Under the pieces are notes generated by a model. The model made no database searches, was not told the DNA's origin, and saw nothing but the letters and a program-made list of their open reading frames with translations. Shown here one piece after another: positions 24,325 to 31,209 of a stretch of DNA of 35,017 nt. Origin of the DNA: Streptomyces sporangiiformans (lineage in GTDB: Bacteria; Actinomycetota; Actinomycetes; Streptomycetales; Streptomycetaceae); NCBI RefSeq assembly GCF_005768555.2, contig NZ_VCHX02000336.1:1-35017 (forward strand), given 5' to 3'. The first letter of the stretch is position 1. Each line of letters begins with the position of its first letter. A program made the position numbers and the translations under genes.

Positions 24325-24334
24325 CACATATGTG
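24325..24334. promoter_or_regulatory. CACATATGTG palindrome upstream of acyl-CoA synthetase
   Basis: Perfect 10-bp palindrome in the context GTCACATATGTGGTGAC, about 90 bp upstream of the TTG start. It could be an operator or overlap the -10 region. Short enough to be chance in another context, but AT-rich for this genome. Confidence 0.3.
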
Positions 24335-24384
24335 GTGACCGACCGGTGGGAAAGTACTCAGATGGGGAAGGGTCGGACAGAATC

Positions 24385-24400
24385 CTTACTGGACAGTAAG
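24385..24400. promoter_or_regulatory. CTTACTGGACAGTAAG operator-like palindrome
   Basis: Perfect 7-bp arms CTTACTG and CAGTAAG around GA, in the 250-bp gap between the acyl-CoA synthetase and the LysR gene. Palindromes with TTACT...AGTAA arms are typical of TetR-family fatty-acid regulators in actinobacteria (recalled). It is 150 bp upstream of the synthetase start. Confidence 0.5.
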
Positions 24401-24431
24401 TTTCGGGTCCGTAATCTCCACGGAATCTGTA

Positions 24432-24447
24432 CGGCGTGATTACGCCG
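24432..24447 (-). terminator. Short hairpin after LysR gene
   Basis: CGGCGT-GATT-ACGCCG, 6-bp arms with a 4-nt loop, 38 bases beyond the LysR stop on the minus strand. Weak but suitably placed. Confidence 0.35.
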
Positions 24448-24485
24448 CGAGAGCACTCCGTGAGGGGTGCGGGACGCTACCGGGC

Positions 24486-25358
24486 TCACCGCCCGCGGTG
24501 CAACCGGTCGCCGCGCGTCAGGATCGTCGCCGCCAGCGCGTCCGCCGCGCCCTGTGCCGCGGTCCGGCGTCGGCCGTGGACCAGAACGAAGTCGACCTCG
24601 CCCAGCTCGGGCAGGTCCGCGCGGTCCGGGACACGGACGAGCCCCGGAGGGATCAGCCCCCGGGAGTGAGCCATCACGCCGAGTCCCGCCCGGGCGGCCG
24701 CGATGAGGCCGTTGAGGCTGCCGCTGGTGCAGGCGATGCGCCAGGCCCGTCCCTGCTTCTCCAGAGCCTCCAGGGCGAGGGCGCGGGTGATCCCCGGCGG
24801 CGGGTACACGATCAGCGGCACCGGGCGCTCGGGGTCGAGCCGGAGGCGCTCCGCGCCGATCCAGACCAGCCGGTCGTGCCACACCAGTTCGCCGTGCGGG
24901 TCCTCGGGGCGCCGCTTGGCCAGCACGAGGTCGAGCTTCCCGTCGGCGAGCTGCTCGTGCAGGGTGCCCGAGAGCTCCACCGTCAGCTCCAGGTCGACCT
25001 CGGGGTGGTCGTACCGAAAACCCTCCAGGATCTCGGGGAGCCGGGTCAGGACGAAGTCCTCGGACGCGCCGAAGCGCAACCGGCCGCGCAGCCGCGTGCC
25101 CGTGAAGAACGCCGCCGCCTGCTCGTGCGCGTCCAGGATGCGGCGCGCGAAGCCCAGCATCGCCTCGCCGTCCTCCGTCAGCTCCACGGAGTGGGTGTCC
25201 CGCGAGAACAGCTGCCGCCCGGCGGTGTCCTCCAGGCGGCGCACATGCTGGCTGACCGTCGACTGGCGCAGACCGAGGCGTCGGGCGGCCTGCGTGAAGC
25301 TCAGCGTCTGGGCCACGGCCAGGAAGGTGCGCAGCTGCGAAGGCTCGTACACAGGCAC
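24486..25358 (-). CDS. LysR-family transcriptional regulator
   Basis: 290-aa LysR-type regulator. The N-terminal winged helix covers about residues 5-65: LRTFLAVAQTLSFTQAARRLGLRQSTVSQHVRRLEDTAGRQLF in family order, ending SVELTEDGEAML. The effector-binding domain spans about 90-285, starting LRGRLRFGASEDFVLTRLPEIL. GTG at 25358 is chosen; no clear ribosome-binding site precedes it, and a second GTG lies two codons in. It is divergent from the SBF-like transporter with a 151-bp gap, the classic LysR arrangement, so it probably controls that transporter. Effector unknown. Confidence 0.88.
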   Translation of the reverse strand: MPVYEPSQLRTFLAVAQTLSFTQAARRLGLRQSTVSQHVRRLEDTAGRQLFSRDTHSVELTEDGEAMLGFARRILDAHEQAAAFFTGTRLRGRLRFGASEDFVLTRLPEILEGFRYDHPEVDLELTVELSGTLHEQLADGKLDLVLAKRRPEDPHGELVWHDRLVWIGAERLRLDPERPVPLIVYPPPGITRALALEALEKQGRAWRIACTSGSLNGLIAAARAGLGVMAHSRGLIPPGLVRVPDRADLPELGEVDFVLVHGRRRTAAQGAADALAATILTRGDRLHRGR

Positions 25359-25429
25359 CAGGCTATCGCGATTCGTGATGACAGTCAGAGTGGTATGCCG
25401 GATTCCCGATCACGGGTCTCAGGAGGACC

Positions 25430-25513
25430 ATGGAGAGGGCACGACCTCGCGCCAGGATCGAGACCCTGAATCGATCTCGACACATGAACCGACTCAGCAA
25501 CGGAGCACCGTGA
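25430..25513 (+). CDS. Candidate 27-residue leader peptide coupled to the transporter
   Basis: ATG at 25430 follows AGGAGG (25421-25426), the best Shine-Dalgarno sequence in this gap though only 3 nt away. The frame encodes 27 residues, rich in arginine (MERARPRARIETLNRSRHMN, then RLSNGAP). Its TGA overlaps the transporter's GTG (GTGA), the geometry of translational coupling. The transporter's own ribosome site is only GGAG. It may be a real leader peptide or a chance frame; no homolog is known to me. Confidence 0.3.
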   Translation: MERARPRARIETLNRSRHMNRLSNGAP

Positions 25514-26547
25514 AACGCCTGAAGTGGCCGTCCTGGCTGCCGATCGACCCGTACATCCTGCTCCTGCTCGGGACGGTGGGGCTGGCGGCGCTGTGGCCCG
25601 CCCGCGCAGCAGCGGCCGATGTCGCGTCCGGGGCGTCGACGGGCGCGATCGCCCTTCTCTTCTTCCTGTACGGGGCCCGCCTTTCGACCCGCGAGGCCCT
25701 GGACGGCCTGCGCCACTGGCGGCTCCATGTCACGGTTCTGGCCTGCACGTTCGTGGTGTTCCCGTTGCTCGGCCTGGCAGCCCGCGGCCTTGAGCCGGTG
25801 TTCCTGACGCACTCGCTCTACACCGGACTGCTCTTCCTCACGCTGGTGCCCTCGACCGTACAGTCCTCCATCGCGTTCACGTCCATGGCACGCGGCAATG
25901 TGCCCGCAGCGATCTGCGCGGGCTCCTTCTCCTCCCTCGCGGGCATCGTGATCACCCCGCTGCTCGCGGCGACGCTCCTCGGCAGCGCCGGCGGCGGCTT
26001 CTCCGCGGACTCGATCCTCAAGATCGTGCTGCAGCTGCTCGTGCCGTTCGTGGCGGGGCAGGTGCTGCGCCGCTGGATCGGCGGGTTCATAGCGCGCCAC
26101 AAGAAGGTCCTCGGCCTCGTCGACCGGGGCTCGATCCTGCTCGTCGTCTACACCGCGTTCAGCGAGGGCATGGTGCAGGGCATCTGGCACCAGGTCAGCC
26201 CGGTACGACTGGCCGGCCTGCTCGCGGTCGAGGCCGTGCTCCTGGCCGTGATGCTCGCGCTCACCTGGTACGGGTCGAAGGCGCTGCGCTTCAGCCGGGA
26301 GGACCGGATCGCCATCCAGTTCGCCGGATCGAAGAAGTCCCTGGCCGCCGGTCTGCCCATGGCGAGTGTGCTCTTCGGGGCGCAGGCCTCGCTGGCCGTG
26401 CTGCCGCTGATGCTCTTCCACCAGATGCAGCTCATGGTCTGCGCGGTGATCGCCAAGCGCCGCTCCCAGGACCCCGAAGCGGACCTCACCCCCGCCCCAG
26501 CCGCAGAGTCACGAATCGCGGTCGGTACAGGGACACGTTCCGGCTGA
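25510..26547 (+). CDS. SBF-like (bile acid:sodium symporter family) membrane transporter
   Basis: 345-aa inner-membrane protein with about ten hydrophobic segments, resembling the SBF_like (PF13593, YfeH-type) group. Diagnostic regions are IALLFFLYGARLSTREALDG (helix 2), LFLTLVPSTVQSSIAFTSMA with the unwound-helix Ser/Thr cluster, GNVPAAICAGSFSSLAGIVI and QFAGSKKSLAAGLPMA. Family members move organic anions using a sodium or proton gradient; the substrate here is unknown. GTG at 25510 has GGAG close upstream and overlaps a possible leader peptide stop. The last 62 bp overlap the convergent DUF4185-like gene. It is divergent from the LysR gene. Confidence 0.85.
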   Translation: MKRLKWPSWLPIDPYILLLLGTVGLAALWPARAAAADVASGASTGAIALLFFLYGARLSTREALDGLRHWRLHVTVLACTFVVFPLLGLAARGLEPVFLTHSLYTGLLFLTLVPSTVQSSIAFTSMARGNVPAAICAGSFSSLAGIVITPLLAATLLGSAGGGFSADSILKIVLQLLVPFVAGQVLRRWIGGFIARHKKVLGLVDRGSILLVVYTAFSEGMVQGIWHQVSPVRLAGLLAVEAVLLAVMLALTWYGSKALRFSREDRIAIQFAGSKKSLAAGLPMASVLFGAQASLAVLPLMLFHQMQLMVCAVIAKRRSQDPEADLTPAPAAESRIAVGTGTRSG

Positions 26548-27721
26548 GGTTCGACTGTGCCGTAGTCCCGGTCGCGTCCAGCCAGTTGACGTCATAACTG
26601 AGGACGAGCCTGCCGCCGAGCGCCGGGTGAACCTGCGGGTTGTACGCCGCCACGCCCGACTTCTGTTCGGGCAGCGGCGGACTGAAGCCCTTGGCGGGCC
26701 CGCGCCAGGGCCCGGTGGGCGAACAGGCCCAGTACGAGGTGACGGTCGTCAGCCCCTCGGCGCCCGCCGCCATCGTGAACAGCACCCAGGTGCCGCCGTC
26801 GCGCACGACCGTGAACGCACTGCCCACGCCCTTGCGGCGGCCGTCCCCGAGGACGGGTTTCATGCGCGCCGAGGTGCTGGACCATGCCGTGCCGTCCCAG
26901 TACTGCCACGCGTCCGGTTCCGCGAGCCGGTCGCGGGGCACGCGCGCGACATACGCCTTCGAGGCGGGGCGCGAGGCGGCCTGCCCGTCGTCGCCGCCGA
27001 ACACATACGTCCAGTTCCGGTCACCGGCCACCGCCGTCGTGCCGAACAGCACCCGCCGCGCCGGATTCGGCACCTGCTGCTGGTCGAGGACCTTGACGAT
27101 GCCCTCGACCCGCAGATCGGGCAGCGAGAGCGTGGCGACCTCGGTGGCGGTGGGCATGCCGTAGATCCAGGGGTACGCGCCGGTCGTACGGGTCCACAGC
27201 AGGACCCGTACGACCTGTTCCGAGGAGCCGGGGGAGCGGGACTCGACCCGGGCCGCGACCGGCCAGCGCCACTGCCCGGGGGCCGGGTCCTGGAACAGCG
27301 GGGCGGGCAGGGTCCTCTGGAGGCGGCCGCCGGACATCACCACGGCGGAGTTGCGCACCATGGGCGCGGTCTGGTCACGCCAGGCGTACGACTCGCCGAC
27401 CGGGTTCGGCGGGCCGTGCACCTGGCCGAGATACGTGTCCGAGAACAGCCACAACACCCGCCCGTCCGGCAGCCGCACCGAGTGCGTGCCGTCGCCGCCG
27501 GTCCAGTCGTCGGTCCGCGAGGCGTCGTCCCCGTACCGCGCGAACTCGCCCGTGAGGTCCGACTTCGCGGCCCACGAGGTGACCGTACGGGGCGAGCAGC
27601 CGCCCTCCCGGCCGTCGTCCTCGTCCGGGAGGGCGGTGAGCAGGGCGGCCCCGAGGACCAGGGCCAGAAGCAGGCCCAGCCCGGCCCCCGTACGGTGTCG
27701 TGCTCGTGTGTCGTCGGGCAC
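26486..27721 (-). CDS. Secreted or membrane-anchored DUF4185-like beta-propeller protein
   Basis: 411-aa protein. An N-terminal hydrophobic segment at about residues 13-31 (GAGLGLLLALVLGAALLTAL) acts as signal anchor or signal peptide. The rest resembles the five-bladed DUF4185/DUF5005 propellers related to glycosidases: SVRLPDGRVLWLFSDTYLG, RNSAVVMSGG, TYVFGGDDG, GSAFTVVRDGGTWVLFTM, VAAYNPQVHPALGGRLVLSY. Catalytic residues are not established for the family. GTG at 27721 lies 10 bp after the sialidase stop on the same strand, so the two are probably one operon, hinting at a role on sialylated or related glycans. The 3' end overlaps the transporter gene by 62 bp. Confidence 0.75.
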   Translation of the reverse strand: MPDDTRARHRTGAGLGLLLALVLGAALLTALPDEDDGREGGCSPRTVTSWAAKSDLTGEFARYGDDASRTDDWTGGDGTHSVRLPDGRVLWLFSDTYLGQVHGPPNPVGESYAWRDQTAPMVRNSAVVMSGGRLQRTLPAPLFQDPAPGQWRWPVAARVESRSPGSSEQVVRVLLWTRTTGAYPWIYGMPTATEVATLSLPDLRVEGIVKVLDQQQVPNPARRVLFGTTAVAGDRNWTYVFGGDDGQAASRPASKAYVARVPRDRLAEPDAWQYWDGTAWSSTSARMKPVLGDGRRKGVGSAFTVVRDGGTWVLFTMAAGAEGLTTVTSYWACSPTGPWRGPAKGFSPPLPEQKSGVAAYNPQVHPALGGRLVLSYDVNWLDATGTTAQSNLSRNVSLYRPRFVTLRLGRG

Positions 27722-27731
27722 GCCCGGGACG

Positions 27732-29720
27732 TTAGTGGCTGCCGCTCACCCGGTCCATGGGCAGCCACAACACGGTGTCCCGGGTCACAGAAGCGTTGGT
27801 GGTGCGTACACCGGTCAGCTCGGCGTCGCTCAACGCCCGGTCGTAGACGCGTACTTCGTCGATCGCGCCGGTGAAGTGCGCCCGGCTGTCGAGCTTCTGG
27901 CCGATGTGCACGCCGAACGGCGAGTTGCGGCTGACGGAACCCGGCACGTCCGCCGTGCTGACCGGTGTGCCGTCGATGAACAGCGTGAGCTGTCCTCCGC
28001 CGCGACGCAGCGCCAGATGATGCCACTGGCCGTCGTTGTACGCGCCGGTGGTGCGCACGGACGCGGATCTGGGCGCCGACGCACCGTCCCGGACGGTGAT
28101 CAGTCCCTGGACGCGGTTGCTCGCGGGCTCGCCGCGCAGCCACACCTGAGGCTGTGTGCCGCCGACCCCGCCCATCCACAGCAGGGGCTGCTCACCGGTC
28201 GTGGCCGAGTAGCGGAACCACAGCGACGCGGTGAAGTCCTTGGTGCCGAGTCGCAGTTGCTCACGGTAGGGCAGGCGTACGGCGTCGTCCGTGCCGTCGA
28301 ACCGGAGAGCTCCGCCGATCACTCCGTCCGTCGCCTGTGCGCCGCCGAGGACCGACGCGCGGCGGGCTTCCGGTGCCTGGTCGGCGGTGGTCGGGTCCGG
28401 GCCGCGGCGGGGCTGCAGCCAGTCCTCGGTGAAGCGGGCGAAGCGGATCTCGTCGCGTGCGTCGACCGTGCCGCCCTCGTACATCAGGCCCACGGTGGCG
28501 CGGTCGATCCCGACCATGTCCGAGTAGCCGGACCAGTCCGTCGTGACGACCGTGCCGCGGTCCACGCTGTCCCAGGTGCGGCCGCCGTCGTACGAGGAGC
28601 GGATCATCATCGTCCGGCGCCGGTCCGGGTCGCCGGGGCAGGCCAGCAGGATCCGGTCGCCCCATCGCAGGCTGGAGCCCTGGACCTGGGGGGTGTAGAG
28701 ATTCGGTAGGGCACGGAAGGGCGAGGCGAAGCTGTCGCCGCCGTCGCGGCTCACCGCCTGCGTGCGATGGCCGAGATCGGTGCCGTCCTGTTCGCGCCCG
28801 CTGACGAGGATCGCACCGTCGGCGCGCTCCGTCATGGTCATCTCGGACGGCTTCTGCCGGAACGTGCCGCCGTCCGGTATCGGGTACGAGTCAGTCGCCC
28901 CGATCCGCCAGTGGTCGCCGCCGTCGTCGCTGACGATGAGCGCGGCGTGGTTGGCGGAGACCCTCCCCCAGCCTCCGGCCGGGGGGACCCCCATCTCGCT
29001 TCGCTCGCCGTTCCACGTCTCGGTGTTGACGCCGAAGACGAGCCGGCCCGCGTGCTTGCCACGGGTCAGCTGGATGCCGTGCACGGGCCCGGTCGCGTAC
29101 CAGGAGTTCCAGTGCGCCGGAAGGATCTCGTCGCTGAGGTCGCGCGGCTCGGACCAGGTGCGGCCGTCGTCGTCGCTGTGCTGCATGTGCGGGGTGCGGT
29201 CACAGGGGACGTCGCAGTTGCGGCCGTCCGTACGGCCCGTGTTGTAGGTCTCGGCCAGTACGATGCGGCCGGTCTCGCGGTCGACGACGGGGGCCGGGTT
29301 GCCGTGCGTGTCGCCCGCACCCTCGTTGATCACCTGGAGCGGGCCCCAGGTGCGGCCGCCGTCGGTGGAGCGCTTCAGCACGATGTCTATGTCGCCGGCG
29401 TCGCTGCAGTCGTTCACCCGGCCCTCGGCGAAGGCGAGCAGTGTGCCTTGCGTCGTCTTCACGACGGCGGGGATCCGGAAGCAGGCGTATCCGGGATCCT
29501 GGGAGGCCTTGAAGAGTACTTGCTGCTCGAACCCGGCGGACGTGTCCGCCAGTTGGGCGTTCGCCGGTTGGGCGTTCGCCGGTTGGGCGCTCGCTGGTCG
29601 GGCGTCCGCCGCCGGGCTGGGCAGCGCCAGTAACGCGGCGGTGGTGAGCACCGCCGTGACGGTGGATCTCAGTCGGGTGCGAAGAATGGATCTGAGTCCT
29701 GCGCGAACACTTGACGGCAT
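27732..29720 (-). CDS. Secreted GH33 sialidase with C-terminal LamG domain
   Basis: 662-aa secreted exo-sialidase. Signal peptide with basic RSILRTRLRS, a hydrophobic core and cleavage near PAADARPA (about residue 41). The catalytic six-bladed propeller (about 65-430) has CFRIPAVVKT with the Arg of the triad, an EGRVNDCSDAGDID segment and Asp boxes STDGGRTW, SDDDGRTW, SDDGGDHW, SRDGGDSF and SYDGGRTW. The later Tyr/Glu region is SGYSDMVGID and VGLMYEGG. A LamG/concanavalin-like domain (about 460-640) contains FDGTDDAVRLPY and GTKDFTASLWFRY. The protein carries a repeat-encoded insertion (MGVPPAGGWGR) and a tandem AQPAN repeat after the signal peptide. Operon with the DUF4185-like gene. Confidence 0.93.
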   Translation of the reverse strand: MPSSVRAGLRSILRTRLRSTVTAVLTTAALLALPSPAADARPASAQPANAQPANAQLADTSAGFEQQVLFKASQDPGYACFRIPAVVKTTQGTLLAFAEGRVNDCSDAGDIDIVLKRSTDGGRTWGPLQVINEGAGDTHGNPAPVVDRETGRIVLAETYNTGRTDGRNCDVPCDRTPHMQHSDDDGRTWSEPRDLSDEILPAHWNSWYATGPVHGIQLTRGKHAGRLVFGVNTETWNGERSEMGVPPAGGWGRVSANHAALIVSDDGGDHWRIGATDSYPIPDGGTFRQKPSEMTMTERADGAILVSGREQDGTDLGHRTQAVSRDGGDSFASPFRALPNLYTPQVQGSSLRWGDRILLACPGDPDRRRTMMIRSSYDGGRTWDSVDRGTVVTTDWSGYSDMVGIDRATVGLMYEGGTVDARDEIRFARFTEDWLQPRRGPDPTTADQAPEARRASVLGGAQATDGVIGGALRFDGTDDAVRLPYREQLRLGTKDFTASLWFRYSATTGEQPLLWMGGVGGTQPQVWLRGEPASNRVQGLITVRDGASAPRSASVRTTGAYNDGQWHHLALRRGGGQLTLFIDGTPVSTADVPGSVSRNSPFGVHIGQKLDSRAHFTGAIDEVRVYDRALSDAELTGVRTTNASVTRDTVLWLPMDRVSGSH
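28963..29007 (+). repeat. Palindromic repeat inside the sialidase gene
   Basis: Plus strand begins CTCCCCCAGCCTCCGGCCGG, then GGGGACCCCCATCTCGC and ends TTCGCTCG. It reads in frame on the minus strand as ERSEMGVPPAGGWGR, between the WNGE and SANHAALIVSDDGG segments of the propeller. Blocks resemble the repeat at 3812-3850, in the opposite orientation relative to the host gene, and common Streptomyces extragenic repeats as I recall them. Confidence 0.55.
29551..29610 (-). repeat. Four 15-bp tandem repeats in the sialidase N-terminal region
   Basis: Units AGTTGGGCGTTCGCC, GGTTGGGCGTTCGCC, GGTTGGGCGCTCGCT and GGTCGGGCGTCCGCC follow one another without gaps. Each encodes five residues (AQPAN type) of the low-complexity stretch just after the signal peptide. 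The unit is a multiple of three, so copy changes keep frame. Confidence 0.85.
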
Positions 29721-29745
29721 GGTGCGACCTGCCCTTCATGCGTCT

Positions 29746-29761
29746 GGACATCCGGACATCC
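29746..29761. promoter_or_regulatory. Direct repeat GGACATCC x2 upstream of sialidase
   Basis: Two adjacent GGACATCC copies lie 26 bp upstream of the sialidase ATG (29720), between the start codon and a possible promoter. They may be a regulator half-site pair. The rest of the 161-bp gap (29721-29881) shows nothing else clear. Confidence 0.3.
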
Positions 29762-29881
29762 CACGTCCAACGTGCGCACCACAGACGCTACTTGGGCTGT
29801 GAGCCACCCCACAAGAAGCGTGCGGCGTCCGTATCGCGCCTGCCTCCGTGCTGTGCCGTGCGGTACCTGGCCCGCCAGGGC

Positions 29882-30640
29882 TCAGGGGAGTTCCCTCCGC
29901 CGAAGTGGCGGTGGCAGGACCGGCAGGACGGTCGCCGGCTCGGGAGCCGGTGCCGGGTCGCCCGCGCCGGTCTTGCGGCAGACCAGGGCGTCCGGGTCGT
30001 CCGCGGGTACTTGGAGGCTGTACCCGTCCGGGCAGGCGGGGCCGGGGTCGCCCTTCTCGCCCTGGGGCCCGGGATCGCCCTTCGGCCCCTGGTAGCCCTG
30101 CGGGCCCCCGGCGCCGGGTGGCCCGACAGGGCCGCTGGAGCCGTCCGTGCCGTTCACGCCGTCTGTGCCGTCCGTGCCGTCGGCACCCGGGGGTCCCGGC
30201 TCGCCCGGCTCTCCGGAGGGGCCCGGTGAACCCGAGGGGCCGGGCGGTCCGGGCTCGCCTCGCGGTCCTCGCTCCCCGCCGGGCCCGCGCTGCCCTCCCG
30301 CCCCGGTCGCGCCAGGCTTGCCCTCGGCGCCCGGCTCACCGGGGATCGCGGCCGGTACCTGAACGCGGTCCATCAGGTCGTCCACGGCCTCGGCGGGGTC
30401 GGGGGCCGCCGGGGTGCCGCCACCGGCCTCGATCTGGGCGCGCAGGGCCCGTACGTCCTGCGCCAGCGTCGACACGGCCTCGCCGCGCCGGTCCGTCTCG
30501 ACGCGCAACTGCTCGGCCCTGCGATCACCGGCGTCGATCCGCGCCCACAGGATCACCGCGATGCCGGAGAGACCGATCAGTACGCAGACGAGGAAGACGC
30601 TGCGCCAGCGTGCGGCAAGCAGCTGCTGGAACCAGGTCAC
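29882..30640 (-). CDS. Membrane-anchored collagen-like protein
   Basis: 252-aa protein. N-terminal in-out membrane helix at about residues 14-34 (SVFLVCVLIGLSGIAVILWA), then a charged coiled-coil region (about 38-72, AEQLRVETDRRGEAVSTLAQ) that could trimerise. Next are 34 uninterrupted Gly-X-Y triplets (residues 101-202: GEPGAEGKPG... GPQGEKGDPGPA), rich in Pro at X and Y and in Lys/Glu/Asp pairs. A 50-residue tail has two cysteines (CPDGYSLQV, DALVCRK) and a Pro-rich end. The N-terminal coiled coil could nucleate a collagen triple helix outside the membrane. GTG at 30640 has GGAGG at 6 nt and overlaps the upstream stop (GTGA). Confidence 0.85.
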   Translation of the reverse strand: MTWFQQLLAARWRSVFLVCVLIGLSGIAVILWARIDAGDRRAEQLRVETDRRGEAVSTLAQDVRALRAQIEAGGGTPAAPDPAEAVDDLMDRVQVPAAIPGEPGAEGKPGATGAGGQRGPGGERGPRGEPGPPGPSGSPGPSGEPGEPGPPGADGTDGTDGVNGTDGSSGPVGPPGAGGPQGYQGPKGDPGPQGEKGDPGPACPDGYSLQVPADDPDALVCRKTGAGDPAPAPEPATVLPVLPPPLRRRELP

Positions 30641-30909
30641 GGCGCTCCTCCGAGTCGGTGGATGTCGAGTCGCAGACGGGCGATCTCCGACTGGTCGGCG
30701 GCGTGCATCGAGTGCAACTCGTCGATGCGCGTGTCGCGTTCGGCGATCTGGCGCTCGAGGCGGTCGCGTTCGGACTGGAGCTTCTCGGTCAGGCTGGAGT
30801 ACCCGTTCAGGGCGTTCTCGCCCCGCTTCCCCAAGTACGCCACCACGGCCGCGCCCAGCACGCCCACGCAGGCCAGTAACGAGCCGAGCAGGGTGGTGCC
30901 GGCATCCAA
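30637..30909 (-). CDS. Small membrane protein with coiled coil
   Basis: 90-aa protein with one N-terminal membrane helix (about residues 6-26, TLLGSLLACVGVLGAAVVAYL) and a strongly heptad-like, charged C-terminal region (about 38-86, EKLQSERDRLERQIAERDTR, then IDELHSMHAADQ). The TTG start at 30909 is supported by GGAGG at 7 nt. Its stop overlaps the start of the collagen-like gene, so the two are translationally coupled and probably form one membrane assembly, perhaps through their coiled coils. It also resembles small phage-derived membrane proteins. Family not recognised. Confidence 0.75.
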   Translation of the reverse strand: MDAGTTLLGSLLACVGVLGAAVVAYLGKRGENALNGYSSLTEKLQSERDRLERQIAERDTRIDELHSMHAADQSEIARLRLDIHRLGGAP

Positions 30910-30926
30910 GTAACTGCCTCCTACCT

Positions 30927-30967
30927 GGACGACGGGCCACGCGGACGTGGCCCGGTTGAGGTCGTCC
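30927..30967 (-). promoter_or_regulatory. Structured 5' leader of the collagen-like operon
   Basis: Nested inverted repeats: inner arms CGGGCCACG and CGTGGCCCG with loop CGGA (30933-30954), outer arms GGACGAC and GTCGTCC (30927-30933, 30961-30967). The structure lies 18-58 nt before the TTG start, just upstream of its ribosome site. It could be a leader stem affecting translation or mRNA stability. Confidence 0.4.
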
Positions 30968-31209
30968 GGAGTAACGAGCCAGGAGCCCTCGGGGGTGTGC
31001 CCGCACCGTGCCGTACCTTCGGACGAGTGCTGACGGAGCGTCAGGTAGCTGTACTACCGCTTGATGGCTGCTGCGACGCTGTGAGAAGGCGGCGCGCAGG
31101 GCAAACGACGAACTGCTCGCACCGCTCTCGGAAACCGCACGCGAGCAGTTCATGAACCCGTTGAACCGGATTTCCGGTACGGACGGCTGACGCGGGCTAG
31201 CGTTCCGCC
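30968..31209. other. Intergenic region with two inverted repeats
   Basis: No gene is seen in the 300 bases between 30909 and 31210. It holds CTGACG-GAG-CGTCAG (31030-31044) and a perfect 11-bp inverted repeat, GAACTGCTCGC (31110-31120) and GCGAGCAGTTC (31141-31151), with a 20-nt loop. They lie between divergent genes, so they may be operators for either. No RNA gene is recognised. Confidence 0.5.
31198..31203 (+). promoter_or_regulatory. Candidate -10 element of a leaderless isochorismatase-family gene
   Basis: TAGCGT is followed by exactly 6 nt and then the ATG at 31210. No Shine-Dalgarno sequence is present. This is the standard layout of a leaderless actinobacterial transcript. No convincing -35 is seen at 17-18 nt. 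Confidence 0.5.

Noticed and set aside
25359..25509. LysR T-N11-A operator
   Set aside because: Several loose matches but none with clear symmetry; not specific enough to annotate.
29551..29610. CRISPR-like array
   Set aside because: Gapless 15-bp coding tandem repeats with no spacers.
30034..30338. Nucleotide repeat or satellite
   Set aside because: The periodic GGN pattern is explained by collagen Gly-X-Y codons.
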